DNA from: Glycocaulis alkaliphilus
Lineage (GTDB): Bacteria; Pseudomonadota; Alphaproteobacteria; Caulobacterales; Maricaulaceae
Length of the DNA stretch: 64,000 bases
Direction of reading: 5' to 3'
NCBI RefSeq assembly: GCF_004000605.1
Contig: NZ_CP018911.1
Coordinates: 744,001-808,000, forward strand
Below, piece after piece: positions 36,841 to 45,787 of the stretch; position 1 is the stretch's first letter, and every line of letters begins with the position of its first letter. The translations under genes and the position numbers were made by a program. The notes below the pieces were generated by a model that was not told where the DNA came from, made no database searches, and worked only from the letters and a program-made list of their open reading frames with translations.

Positions 36841-38360
36841 GATGGCTGCTGGCTCTCTGTGCCGTCGCCTGCCTGGCACTGGCCGCCTGCTCGGATGCGG
36901 GCAGCAGCGCCGGTGACGAACAGGTATTGCGCGTCGGGGTGGCGTCTCTCCCGGCCAGTCTTGGCAATCCCTATCGCGGCAATGGCCGTCCCGGCTCGTT
37001 GCTGTGGCATGCCATTTTTGACGGGCTGACCCGGCTTGATTTCGATGGCGATCCGGAACCCGCACTTGCGGTGGAGTGGGAGCTGGTTTCGCCCAGCGTG
37101 TGGCGCTTCACCCTGCGCGAAGGGGTGCGTTACTCCAACGGGCGGCCTTTCGACGCCGACGCCGTGGTGGAGGTGTTTGAGTGGCTCGCGACACCGGAGG
37201 GGCGGCGCAATCTGATCGGCATTGAAATGCGCGACATCGTGGCGGTGCGCGCGATTGATGCGCTGACCGTGGAGTTTGAAACCGCAAACCCCGATCCCGT
37301 TCTGCCGCGCCGTCTGGTGACGGTGAACATGGTGGAGCCGCGCGCCCTGCAGGAGATCGGCCTGGATGCCTATAGCCGCGCGCCGGTGGGCACAGGCGCG
37401 TTCATCATGACCCGCTGGGACCAGCGCCGCCGCCATCTGACGCTGGAGCGCAATTCCGATAGCTGGCGCGCATCCTCACTGGACCGGCTCGTGTTTCTGG
37501 AGCTGCCGAGCTCGGCTGGCCGCACCCAGGCGCTTCTCTCCGGCGATGTCGATCTGGCCCTGATTGATCTGGAGGAGATGGACAGGCTGGAGCGCGGCGG
37601 ATTTCCCATTCTCTCCACCCCGTCCATGCAGGTGAAGGCCTACACTTTCCGCGTCGAGGGCAGCAGCGAGAATTCGCCCATTCGCGATGTGCGGGTGCGT
37701 CAGGCGCTCAATTATGCCGTCGACAAGGACGCGATCTCCGCGCTTCTGCCGGGCGGTGCGATCCCCTCCGGCCAGCCAGCACCGCGCGGCGTGTTTGGCC
37801 ATGATCCCTCGATTGAGCCTTACCCCTACGATCCCGAACGCGCGCGCGCTCTGCTCGCAGAAGCGGGATGGCCGGACGGGTTTGAACTGACGATGGAAGT
37901 GCTGACCGATGCGGCGCCGGGCGATGATCTGATGACGCAGGCTGTGGCCGAGTACTGGCGTCTGGTGGGTGTGAACACCCGGCTGCGCATTGTCACCCTG
38001 CCAGAGTATCTAAACCGGCTGCTGACCAATAACTGGCGCGGCGATGCCTTTGCCCTGTCCTGGAACAGCTTTCAGTACAATGACATCACCCGTGCGATGA
38101 ATGATTTTTCCTGCGGGCGTTTCGTGCCGTATTTCTGCGACGAAGCGATCACGGCAGAGTTTCAGGCCGCTCGCGTGCTGCATGACGAAGATGCCCGGCG
38201 TGAGGCGTATCACGCGCTGGCGCGCGCCTACCGGGAGGCTGCGCCGTCCGTCTTTCTGGTGGAGCACCGCGACCTGTTCGCCTACGGCCCGCATGTGGAG
38301 GGCGTGCAGATACGCCACCGCGTGCCGGTCTATGAAGAGATCACGCTTCAGCGCCGCTGA
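36837..38360 (+). CDS. ABC transporter substrate-binding lipoprotein, family 5 (DppA/OppA-like)
   Basis: 507-residue periplasmic binding lipoprotein. The signal peptide ends LALAAC (lipobox Cys18). Family-5 hallmarks include WRFTLREGVRYSNGRPFDADAVV near the N-terminus, SPIRDVRVRQALNYAVDKDAI in the middle and YDPERARALLAEAGWPDGFELTM. It binds the cargo for the Dpp-type permease. Its 3' end overlaps the convergent MFS gene by 13 bases. The ligand is not evident, though the regulator and neighbouring catabolic genes suggest a carbon or nitrogen source. Confidence 0.92.
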   Translation: MRWLLALCAVACLALAACSDAGSSAGDEQVLRVGVASLPASLGNPYRGNGRPGSLLWHAIFDGLTRLDFDGDPEPALAVEWELVSPSVWRFTLREGVRYSNGRPFDADAVVEVFEWLATPEGRRNLIGIEMRDIVAVRAIDALTVEFETANPDPVLPRRLVTVNMVEPRALQEIGLDAYSRAPVGTGAFIMTRWDQRRRHLTLERNSDSWRASSLDRLVFLELPSSAGRTQALLSGDVDLALIDLEEMDRLERGGFPILSTPSMQVKAYTFRVEGSSENSPIRDVRVRQALNYAVDKDAISALLPGGAIPSGQPAPRGVFGHDPSIEPYPYDPERARALLAEAGWPDGFELTMEVLTDAAPGDDLMTQAVAEYWRLVGVNTRLRIVTLPEYLNRLLTNNWRGDAFALSWNSFQYNDITRAMNDFSCGRFVPYFCDEAITAEFQAARVLHDEDARREAYHALARAYREAAPSVFLVEHRDLFAYGPHVEGVQIRHRVPVYEEITLQRR

Positions 38361-39709
38361 GGCGCGCCGCCAAGCTTTGCCAGACTGATCGCGGCGGCCA
38401 GCAGGGCGAAGACCGCCGCAAGGCCCAGCGCCAGCCGGGGCGCATTGTCGCCTGCGAAGTGAAACATGCCGCCCATCACCACAGCGCCGGCCGTTTGACC
38501 AGCAAGCCGCCCGGAGGCCAGCAGGCCGCTGGCCCCGCCGCTGCGCCCGCGCGGCGCAGCCATCAGTATGTCGCGGGCATTGGGGCTCTGGAACAGGCCA
38601 AAGCCTATACCGCAGCTTGCCAGCGCGGCTACCAGCAGGGCAGGCGGAGCCGAGGCGGGCATGAAAGCCCACGCGGCAAGGGCTGCCGCAAACACGGTCA
38701 TGCCCACGCCGCCGAACAGTCCGGCAGGCACGCGCCCGGTAAGCGAACCGCTGAAGCTGGCTGCCATGCCGGTTGCTACCGGCCAGGCCACCATCATCAG
38801 CCCTGTTTCCACCAGAGAGCGGCCGAACACGACGTGCATGAGGAAGGGCAGGGCGATCATCGTCAGCGCCTGGGCCATGAAAGCCGTTACCGCTGCGCTG
38901 GCCGCAAGGGCCATAGACCGGATACGCAACAGATCCACCGGCACGAGCGGGGCAGGGTGGGCGCGGGCGCGCCAGACCAGCGCGGCCAGAAGGGTCAGCC
39001 CTGAAAGGGCCATGACCCAGCCTGCGGGGTGGCCGTGCAGTCCCTTGTCGATACCCAGGAAGAGCAACACGAAGGCCGCCGCATTGAGCGCTGCGCCCGC
39101 CCAGTCGAACCGCGCCCGGCTGGCCGTCGCACCGGGCAGGGCCCAGACAGCGAGGGCTAGCGCGCCTAGGCCGATCGGCACGTTGAAGGCAAACAGCCAG
39201 CGCCAGTCTGCCACCGACAATATGCCGGCCGCCACGGCTGGCCCGGCAGCGGCAGATGCCGCCACTACCAGCGCGTTCAGCCCGACCCCGCGCCCCAGCA
39301 TGGAGACGGGATAGGTGTGGCGCACCAGAGCGCCATTAATGCTCATGATGGCGGCTGCGCCGATGCCCTGAAAAACCCGGGCGGCGATCAGGAAGCTGGC
39401 ATCAGGCGCCAGCGCGCATAAACCGGCACCCGCAACGAAGATGGCCAGTCCCGCTCCGTATACGCGGCGGAATCCGATGCTCTCGCCCAGCGCGGCCATG
39501 GGAAGCAGGAGCGCGAGTATGGTTAGCTGGTAGGCATTGACCGCCCAGATCATGCGTGATGGCGGCGCGTCAAAAGCGCTGACGAGGGCGGGCAGTGCGA
39601 TATTGGCGATGCTGGCATCCAGCACGCACATGGCTATCGCAACGGCGATGGCCAGCGCAGACAACTGCCGGCGTGGTGCCGGCAGGCCGTCAGCCGGCTC
39701 CCCGCCCAC
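38348..39709 (-). CDS. MFS transporter, drug:H+ antiporter-2 (EmrB/QacA-like)
   Basis: 453 residues with about 14 membrane segments. Motif A-like GESIGFRRVYGAG and motif C-like LNALVVAASAAAGPAVAAGIL point to an exporter of the DHA2 group. It starts with the DASIANIALPAL segment that marks this family (motif D1). It lies 26 bases behind the SAM methyltransferase gene in the same direction, so the pair is probably an operon that modifies and exports something. Overlaps the convergent binding-protein gene by 13 bases. Confidence 0.88.
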   Translation of the reverse strand: MGGEPADGLPAPRRQLSALAIAVAIAMCVLDASIANIALPALVSAFDAPPSRMIWAVNAYQLTILALLLPMAALGESIGFRRVYGAGLAIFVAGAGLCALAPDASFLIAARVFQGIGAAAIMSINGALVRHTYPVSMLGRGVGLNALVVAASAAAGPAVAAGILSVADWRWLFAFNVPIGLGALALAVWALPGATASRARFDWAGAALNAAAFVLLFLGIDKGLHGHPAGWVMALSGLTLLAALVWRARAHPAPLVPVDLLRIRSMALAASAAVTAFMAQALTMIALPFLMHVVFGRSLVETGLMMVAWPVATGMAASFSGSLTGRVPAGLFGGVGMTVFAAALAAWAFMPASAPPALLVAALASCGIGFGLFQSPNARDILMAAPRGRSGGASGLLASGRLAGQTAGAVVMGGMFHFAGDNAPRLALGLAAVFALLAAAISLAKLGGAPQRR

Positions 39710-39735
39710 GCCGGGGGCGGGGTCTGGCGGCGGTG

Positions 39736-40893
39736 TCAGGACGTAAGGGCGGTGCCGCGTTGCCCGCTGGCATCCGGCTTTTCGCCCAGAACGAGATACC
39801 AGGAGCGAGGCCCGTCGCGCATTTTTACCGTGGTCTCGACCACCTCGTCATCGGCAAAGCCATTTTCGCGCATGACGGCGGGGACGTCGGCGTTCAGGAA
39901 GTCATCCCAGAACGGCTCGTTATTGTTTTTGGTCTGCCAGGCGAACATGAACTTCTCGAACTCGGAGAAGTCGGCGCCCTTCACCGGCACGTCCTGGTGA
40001 ACGACCACCCCGCCCGGCTTGAGAACGCGGCGCGCCTCGGCGAAAATCTTGCCGAGCATGGGGCGCGAAACCTCATGCATCATGTTGTGGGAGATCACGA
40101 GGTCGAAGCTCTCGTCCTCGAAATCCATCCGCGCGGCGTCCATCTGGTGGAAATGCACTTTCAGGCCCATGGCCTCGGCGCGCAAATGGGCATAGCGCAG
40201 CATGGCTGGCGCGACGTCCACCGCGTGAACCTCCGCGTCCGGGAAGCGCGCCGCATAACCCACAGACGCCCCGCCTGCCGAGCAGGCAAGGTCGAGAATG
40301 CGCAAGGGCCGCATCGTGCCGTAGCGCTCTTCGAGAAAATCGATCACGGCCGCTGACTTGCTGTCTTTCGCGCCGATCCCGGTGCCGGCGGAAAAGGCAT
40401 TGCCACCGCTCTCATACAGGGCGCCAGCGATAATGTCGTTGCCGCCCGTATCGCGCATATAGCCGCCCGGCTGGCCATGAATATGGGCCGCAAAGGCGTC
40501 ACCGGGCGCGTTGAAGTCACGGGCCAGCGACAGCGTGCCGCCAGCCGGGGCATTGCTGAAGCGCGAGGCAGCGTCCTGCATGCGCGGCAGGTCGCGCTGG
40601 ATAGTCTCCTCGACACTGTTCCACATCAGCTCCTGTGCGCTACAGCTCAGCGCGCTCCAGAGCTGGTAGTAAGGATCAACCGCCATCGCCTCGCCGATCT
40701 CTGCCTGGCTTTGCGGTTGCTGGCCGGTCGCTGCTTCATGCCGCTTGGCTGCACGGGCGCGGAACACTTTCTCATTGCCCGGCTGAAGCTGCGTCAGGCG
40801 GCGCTTGAGCTGCACGACATACTGGGTGCGGGCTGCCTCGTCATGGTTGGGGCGGGCCAGAATGTCATGGGTGGCAGTGCGGTCGATGATCAT
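39736..40893 (-). CDS. Class I SAM-dependent methyltransferase
   Basis: 385 residues. The C-terminal half is a Methyltransf_11/25-type domain: motif I LDLACSAGGASVG, motif II VHAVDVAPAML, motif III MDAARMDFEDESFDLVISHNMMHEV and the post-motif RRVLKPGGVVVHQD. The N-terminal 180 residues form a helical domain of unknown role (TRTQYVVQLKRRLTQLQPG, YYQLWSALSCSAQELMW) such as often supplies substrate specificity. Starts with ATG 40893. The 44 bases upstream end in a palindrome shared with the racemase-like gene. Substrate unknown. Confidence 0.85.
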   Translation of the reverse strand: MIIDRTATHDILARPNHDEAARTQYVVQLKRRLTQLQPGNEKVFRARAAKRHEAATGQQPQSQAEIGEAMAVDPYYQLWSALSCSAQELMWNSVEETIQRDLPRMQDAASRFSNAPAGGTLSLARDFNAPGDAFAAHIHGQPGGYMRDTGGNDIIAGALYESGGNAFSAGTGIGAKDSKSAAVIDFLEERYGTMRPLRILDLACSAGGASVGYAARFPDAEVHAVDVAPAMLRYAHLRAEAMGLKVHFHQMDAARMDFEDESFDLVISHNMMHEVSRPMLGKIFAEARRVLKPGGVVVHQDVPVKGADFSEFEKFMFAWQTKNNNEPFWDDFLNADVPAVMRENGFADDEVVETTVKMRDGPRSWYLVLGEKPDASGQRGTALTS

Positions 40894-40936
40894 CGGGCGG
40901 TCTCGCTTTGCTAGCTGGCACTCGATATGGACAACT

Positions 40937-40954
40937 TGTATTTAAATAAATACA
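40937..40954. promoter_or_regulatory. Candidate regulator-1 operator, site 3
   Basis: TGTATTT-N4-AAATACA is a near-perfect 18-base palindrome centred between the divergent methyltransferase and racemase-like genes (43 bases from one start, 48 from the other). It has the same TGTAT-N8-ATACA frame as the two sites before the TonB receptor. Confidence 0.5.
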
Positions 40955-41002
40955 TCTTAGAAGATCAAGGTGCCAGATGTTTTCCGCTGACGGATCGAGT
41001 TT

Positions 41003-41815
41003 GTGACAGACAGAGCCGCCCATCCAGCCCTTTCGCAGCCCAGACCCGACCTTGGCAGGTCAGGGGTCATCGCGCTGATGACTCCGGCTGAAAACCCGAC
41101 TGCCGAACCGGAACTCTCGGTTCTGCTGGGGCCGGACATCAATCTGCTTTCAACGCGCATGCACATAGCTGAGCCTGACATGAACGTCCGGCTGGAGCGC
41201 TATGCCGGCGATATGGCTCGATGGATGGCGCCCTTTGGCAATGCCCCGCTTGATGCAGCGATTTTTGCCTGCACAGGCTCCAGCTATCTTGTTCCTCCAG
41301 CGAACGCGCCGGGACGTTTTCTCGATCATGCGGGCAGACATATGCCGCTTATCTCCGCCGCCAATGCGGTGAGCGATGCGGTGACGGCGCTGGGCGCACG
41401 CAGGCTGGTTCTGGTCAGCCCGTATCCGGAGAGCCTTACAGCCGCAGCGGTAAAATGGTGGACAGCGCAAGGTCTGGACGTGCGCAAAGTGCTCTCAGTG
41501 CCGCCCGCGGCATCTGGCCATCCCATCTATTCGCGTGATGCGCGTGCGATCTTGTGTACCTTGCAACTGGCCGCGCGGATGGAAGGCGATGTGGTGCTGG
41601 CGCTGGGTACCGGAGCGCCCAGCCTGTCCGCTCTGGCGGTTGCCTCGCCAGATGCCGACATTCCGATGCTGTCATCCAATCTGTGTACAGCCTGGGCAGC
41701 CAGTGCCGCTCTGGGTCAGCCTTCCTCACCGCTGGACTGGCTGGCTGCCAGCGCATCCTGGCGCCAGCGCCTCCATGACCGTTTTCCGGCCCTTATGGCC
41801 TCTCTCCAGAATTAG
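41003..41815 (+). CDS. Asp/Glu racemase-superfamily enzyme (maleate isomerase / arylmalonate decarboxylase-like), single catalytic Cys
   Basis: 270 residues. The fold fits maleate isomerase and arylmalonate decarboxylase: RSGVIALMTPAENPTAEPEL near the N-terminus, the first active-site segment IFACTGSSYL (Cys90) and the C-terminal SSNLCTAWAA. The second catalytic segment, normally with a Cys-Thr, reads LALGTGAPSLSAL (residues 200-211), so the second cysteine is absent. This would rule out a two-base racemase. A decarboxylase, lyase or hydrolase is more likely. It starts with GTG 41003 and is divergent from the methyltransferase. A 95-residue coiled-coil gene follows. Confidence 0.82.
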   Translation: MTDRAAHPALSQPRPDLGRSGVIALMTPAENPTAEPELSVLLGPDINLLSTRMHIAEPDMNVRLERYAGDMARWMAPFGNAPLDAAIFACTGSSYLVPPANAPGRFLDHAGRHMPLISAANAVSDAVTALGARRLVLVSPYPESLTAAAVKWWTAQGLDVRKVLSVPPAASGHPIYSRDARAILCTLQLAARMEGDVVLALGTGAPSLSALAVASPDADIPMLSSNLCTAWAASAALGQPSSPLDWLAASASWRQRLHDRFPALMASLQN

Positions 41816-41854
41816 ACCCCGCCTACCCGTCTCTCTCGAAAACAGGAATATCCC

Positions 41855-42142
41855 ATGTCGTCGACGCCCAAAGCTCCCCGCCCGGTATTCTTTGAAGATG
41901 CGGCCAATGATCGGCTGACGGCGATCATCACGGCGCTGGCGGCAGAGGTCGCGGTGCTGTCTGAGCGGGTTCACAGTCTTGAGGCGGTGCTGGCTGGCAA
42001 GTCCGTCATAGAGCCGGGCACGATAGATGCCTATCAGCCTACGCCGGAGCAGCTGGCGGCCCGGCGCGAGCGCCATGAGGCGTTCAATCAGAGAGTTTTC
42101 TATGTGCTTCAGGAAGAGCTGGATGCGCTGCCGCCCGAATAG
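41855..42142 (+). CDS. Small coiled-coil protein
   Basis: 95 residues. A heptad-like stretch (DRLTAIITALAAEVAVLSER, about residues 20-45) predicts a coiled coil. A second helical part (EQLAARRERHEAFNQRVFYVLQEELDALPPE) ends the protein. No known domain. It lies 39 bases after the racemase-like gene in the same direction, has a plausible ATG and probably shares its transcript. It could be an accessory or unrelated small protein. It is tail-to-tail with the FAD hydroxylase, 7 bases away. Confidence 0.65.
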   Translation: MSSTPKAPRPVFFEDAANDRLTAIITALAAEVAVLSERVHSLEAVLAGKSVIEPGTIDAYQPTPEQLAARRERHEAFNQRVFYVLQEELDALPPE

Positions 42143-42149
42143 GGCGGCG

Positions 42150-43349
42150 TCACGCTGTCGCTTCGGCTCGGCGCAAACCATCGATCATTGATGAGCGCAT
42201 GATATAGGCCTTGGCCTTTACCGGGTCCGATGTGACGGCTTTCAGCCCGTCGAGTATCACGCGCCGCTTTTCGGGGTCGCGCTCCTGCATGCGGCGCCGG
42301 TTGCGGTCTGCCTGCTGGAGGATTTCCTCTTCGGCCACCGGGCGGCGTTGCCGGGTATAGAGATCGAGCAGATCTTCCGATTCTCCGGCCAGGACGCGTT
42401 TCAGCTTGGCCGTCAGGTTGAACACATCATGTATTCCGCCATTCATGCCCATGCCCCCGCTCGGGCTGTTTACATGGGCCGCATCGCCTGCCAGCACGAC
42501 ACGGCCGCGGCGGTAGTCGGACACGATACGCATATGCACCCGGTAGGGGCGTATCTCGAAGACATTATAGGGTTCATTGCGCGGCACGATGGCATTGAGT
42601 TTGCGCTGGATGCTTTCGGGCGTAAGCGCCTCCTCAATGGATTCGCCCTCTGACGGGTAAAGCGAGCAGCGCCAGAACTCCTTCAGCCGCAAAAGCGAGA
42701 ATGTACCGCCATCGCGCCAGACATAGTTCACGTTGGAGAGGCCTGGCAGGTGCTCTTCAAACGGAAAGTCGGTGATCGCCAGAATGGTGGTTTCCGGATA
42801 GGTGAGCCCTTCCAGTGTGAGGCCAACCTGTTCACGTACCGTGCTGCGTGAGCCGTCTGCACCGATAAGGTAACGGCCTCTGATCGAGAGCTCTTCGCCA
42901 TCCTTGATGGCGCGCACCTGCACGGCGTCGTCGCTCTGCGTGACCGTTTCTACGCGCGCGCCCATGATGATCTCGGCAAAAGGTGCGCTGGCGAGCGCAT
43001 CTGCCAGGATATGGCACAGGCGGAACTGTTCGCACTGCAGCCGGAAAGGGTGGCGGGTTTCACCTTCCAGGAGCGAAAGATCGAAGACCGCGCGGTCATG
43101 CGTCTCGTGCTGGCGGATCTGCCAGGAGCCACAGACCAGGCCCTGATCGATCAGGGGCTTGGCGATTCCATACTCGTCCAGCATGTCCAGCGTCGGAGGG
43201 TGGAATGTCGAGGCGCGCAAGTCCTCTGGCAATGTGGGTTCAGCTTCCAGAACGACACACGATATACCAAATGCGTTCAGGCGCAGCGCCGCCGCCAGAC
43301 CGACCGGACCTGCACCGACGATAATGACCTGCGTATCAAGCTTTTGCAT
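42150..43349 (-). CDS. FAD-dependent aromatic hydroxylase (PheA/TfdB family)
   Basis: 399 residues. Flavin monooxygenase of the p-hydroxybenzoate or phenol hydroxylase type. It has the GxGxxG motif VGAGPVGLAAALRL, the DG motif GRYLIGADGSRSTVR, and the GD motif GRVVLAGDAAHVNSPSGGMGMNGG. It hydroxylates an aromatic or heteroaromatic ring with NAD(P)H and O2. The C-terminal thioredoxin-like domain of larger phenol hydroxylases is missing, as in shorter family members. ATG 43349 has AGAGG 7 bases upstream. The 25-residue extension to 43424 is rejected. Divergent from the aldehyde dehydrogenase. Confidence 0.88.
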   Translation of the reverse strand: MQKLDTQVIIVGAGPVGLAAALRLNAFGISCVVLEAEPTLPEDLRASTFHPPTLDMLDEYGIAKPLIDQGLVCGSWQIRQHETHDRAVFDLSLLEGETRHPFRLQCEQFRLCHILADALASAPFAEIIMGARVETVTQSDDAVQVRAIKDGEELSIRGRYLIGADGSRSTVREQVGLTLEGLTYPETTILAITDFPFEEHLPGLSNVNYVWRDGGTFSLLRLKEFWRCSLYPSEGESIEEALTPESIQRKLNAIVPRNEPYNVFEIRPYRVHMRIVSDYRRGRVVLAGDAAHVNSPSGGMGMNGGIHDVFNLTAKLKRVLAGESEDLLDLYTRQRRPVAEEEILQQADRNRRRMQERDPEKRRVILDGLKAVTSDPVKAKAYIMRSSMIDGLRRAEATA

Positions 43350-43571
43350 GAAGTCCTCTACCCCACTTGTCTGTTTCTTGATACGTTTGTGCGAGCGGTT
43401 CGGCAACCCCCACGGACTGACCAAAGCGCTGAATGAGAGATAAAATGAAAGGTGGAGGGGCGATGCAGCAGGTCCGTTGACTTGTCGGAGCGCCTCATGT
43501 CGTATTTTTAGTCAGACATCTGCCGGTCCCGCCGGGACCAGCGCGTGAACCCGTTTTCGAGGATCCTGCCC

Positions 43572-45086
43572 ATGGCTCAGTCCGCCTCCGGTGCCAATGA
43601 CAAGCCTGCCGCCGCCACCCCGACGCTGGTGACAGCTTTTATTGATGGCGGCTTTGTGCCCGGCGGCAATGGCCATGTGATCCCCGTTTTTTATCCCGGC
43701 ACCGGGCAGATCGTCTCCCAGCTGCACGAAAGCGATGAGCGCGAAGTGGACAAGGCCGTCCGCTCCGCCCGTGCCGCGTTCGATTCTGGTCCCTGGCCAC
43801 GCCTGGCCATCGAAGAGCGTCAGGCGGTGCTGCAAGCCATCCACGATGCGATCCTGGCCCATGACGAGGAGCTCGCCTATCTGGAGTGCCTGAACACCGG
43901 CATCGTCATGCGCGAGGTGCGTCAGCGCCACATCCGCCGCGCGGCCTACAATTTCAAATTCTTCTCCGAAGTGATCAGCCAGCAGCCGGGCGAAGTCTGG
44001 ACCCAGAACCGCGACTACCTGACCTTCGTCACACGCGAACCGGCCGGTGTCGCGGCGCTGATCGCGCCCTGGAACGCACCGCTGGCGCTGGCATCCATGA
44101 AGATCGCGGCGGCCATCGCTTTCGGCAATACATGCGTGCTCAAGCCGTCAGAACAGACGCCGCTATCGCTGGCCCGGCTTGTGGAGATCATTCATCAGGC
44201 CGGTGTGCCCGCCGGTGTGGTCAATCTGGTCAATGGACGCGGGGGCGTGACGGGCGTGGCGCTGGTGGATCATCCCGGAATCGACCGGGTTGCGTTCACC
44301 GGCGGCACGGCCACCGGGCGCACCATCATGCAGGCCGCCGGCAAGCGGCTGAAGCCCGCCTCGGTGGAGCTGGGCGGCAAGTCGGCCAATATCATCTTCG
44401 CCGATGCCGATCTGGAGCGCGCGCTGGATGGCGCGCTGCTGGGTATTTTCTCCAATAATGGACAGCAATGCCTCGCAGGCTCGCGCATACTCGTGGAAGA
44501 GCCGATTTTCGATGATTTCGTCGAGGCGTTTGTAGCGCGTGCGCGCAAGCTGAAAATCGGCGATCCGATGGCCGATGATACCGAGCTTGGCCCGATCGCC
44601 TCGGCGCGCCACCGCGAGCACATATTGTCCTATGTCGACATCGCGCAAAGCCAGGGTGCAAAACTGCTCACCGGCGGCAAGGCCATTGAGGGCGATGGCT
44701 ACTTCATGGAGCCGACCGCCGTGCTGGCCGCCGACAATGCCAGCCGTGTCTGTCAGGAGGAAATCTTCGGCCCGTTCGCGGCCTTCCTGAAGTTTTCCGG
44801 ACGTGAGCAGGCGGCTGCGCTGGCAAACGAATCCCAGTTCGGTCTTGTCGGTTATGCCTGGACGCAGAACCTTGATACGGCGCTGTGGATCAGCCGCAAT
44901 GTGCGCACCGGCCTGATGTGGGTGAACACGCCGCTGATGCGTGAATTGCGCGCGCCGTTCGGCGGCATCAAGGATTCCGGCATTGGCCGGGATGGCGCGG
45001 CAGCTTCGCGCGATTTCTTCACCGACGAGAAAACGGTGACGATTCCCGTTGGCGATGTGCCGCTGCGCAAGCTGGGAATGGGCTGA
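43572..45086 (+). CDS. Aldehyde dehydrogenase, HpaE/2-hydroxymuconate semialdehyde dehydrogenase-like
   Basis: 504 residues. The catalytic Cys is in NNGQQCLAGSR, the Glu in VELGGKSAN, and the NAD motif is FTGGTATGR. The C-terminal MRELRAPFGGIKDSGIGRDG is the hallmark of the meta-cleavage semialdehyde dehydrogenases (HpaE, XylG). This indicates an aldehyde made by aromatic ring breakdown, but no extradiol dioxygenase lies in the window. ATG 43572 has GAGGA about 8 bases upstream. GTG 43545 is the alternative. Divergent from the FAD hydroxylase, convergent with the SDR gene. Confidence 0.9.
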   Translation: MAQSASGANDKPAAATPTLVTAFIDGGFVPGGNGHVIPVFYPGTGQIVSQLHESDEREVDKAVRSARAAFDSGPWPRLAIEERQAVLQAIHDAILAHDEELAYLECLNTGIVMREVRQRHIRRAAYNFKFFSEVISQQPGEVWTQNRDYLTFVTREPAGVAALIAPWNAPLALASMKIAAAIAFGNTCVLKPSEQTPLSLARLVEIIHQAGVPAGVVNLVNGRGGVTGVALVDHPGIDRVAFTGGTATGRTIMQAAGKRLKPASVELGGKSANIIFADADLERALDGALLGIFSNNGQQCLAGSRILVEEPIFDDFVEAFVARARKLKIGDPMADDTELGPIASARHREHILSYVDIAQSQGAKLLTGGKAIEGDGYFMEPTAVLAADNASRVCQEEIFGPFAAFLKFSGREQAAALANESQFGLVGYAWTQNLDTALWISRNVRTGLMWVNTPLMRELRAPFGGIKDSGIGRDGAAASRDFFTDEKTVTIPVGDVPLRKLGMG

Positions 45087-45087
45087 G

Positions 45088-45783
45088 CTACCAGTCCAGA
45101 TCCTCACCCGTATAGCGGAAGAAGCGGCCCGAATCGGCGATTGTCATCGCTGTCATCGCCTCGAACAGACCATGAGCACTTTCGCGGACCGAGACCTTCG
45201 GGCCGCCCACGCCGCGTGTGAAATCAGTATCGACATAGCCGGGGCTGAGCAGGGCGATTGTCACGCCGCGTTCTTTGAGATCATGCGCCAGTGAACGCAT
45301 GGCCATGTTCAGCGCGGCCTTGCTGGTGCGGTAGAAATAATTGCCGCTGCTGGTGCGCGATATCGATCCGAGGCTGCTGGAAATGGCGACGATCTTCTTC
45401 TGATCGCTGGCAACAACATTCTCCAGCAGCGCTTCGGTCACGCGCACCGGTGCCAGCAAATTCACCTCCAGCACGGCGCGCCAGGCATCATAGTCGAGCG
45501 AGCCCAGCTGTGTGTCGCGATGGGTGATGCCTGCATTATTCACCAGAATATCGATGGGCAGGCCGTCGAGTGATCCCGTCAGCGCGTCCAGTGAAGCGGC
45601 GTCGCTGACATCCAGCGTTTCGATGCGAATCTGCCCGGGAAACTGGCGCGAAAGCTCGCCGAGGGACGAGTTGGCTGCGCCTTCCCGGCAGGTGGCGATC
45701 ACGTCCCAACCCTGCTCAGCGAACACACCGGCCAGCGCCAGGCCGACACCCCGGCTGGCGCCAGTGATCAATACACGTGGCAT
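45088..45783 (-). CDS. Short-chain dehydrogenase/reductase
   Basis: 231 residues. Cofactor motif TGASRGVG, NNAG motif, catalytic Ser in VAISSSLGSISR and YxxxK in YRTSKAAL. The short length and the LSPGYVDTDFTRG segment place it with the C-factor/sepiapterin-reductase-like SDRs. The first bases are 4 behind the end of the regulator-2 gene, so the two are an operon. Its stop is 1 base from the aldehyde dehydrogenase stop. Substrate unknown. Confidence 0.9.
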   Translation of the reverse strand: MPRVLITGASRGVGLALAGVFAEQGWDVIATCREGAANSSLGELSRQFPGQIRIETLDVSDAASLDALTGSLDGLPIDILVNNAGITHRDTQLGSLDYDAWRAVLEVNLLAPVRVTEALLENVVASDQKKIVAISSSLGSISRTSSGNYFYRTSKAALNMAMRSLAHDLKERGVTIALLSPGYVDTDFTRGVGGPKVSVRESAHGLFEAMTAMTIADSGRFFRYTGEDLDW

Positions 45784-45787
45784 GGAT

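Noticed and set aside
35899-37065. 388-codon minus-strand frame across the ATPase and binding-protein genes
   Set aside because: It spans the junction of two well-supported genes on the other strand. Its His/Arg-rich translation has no motif.
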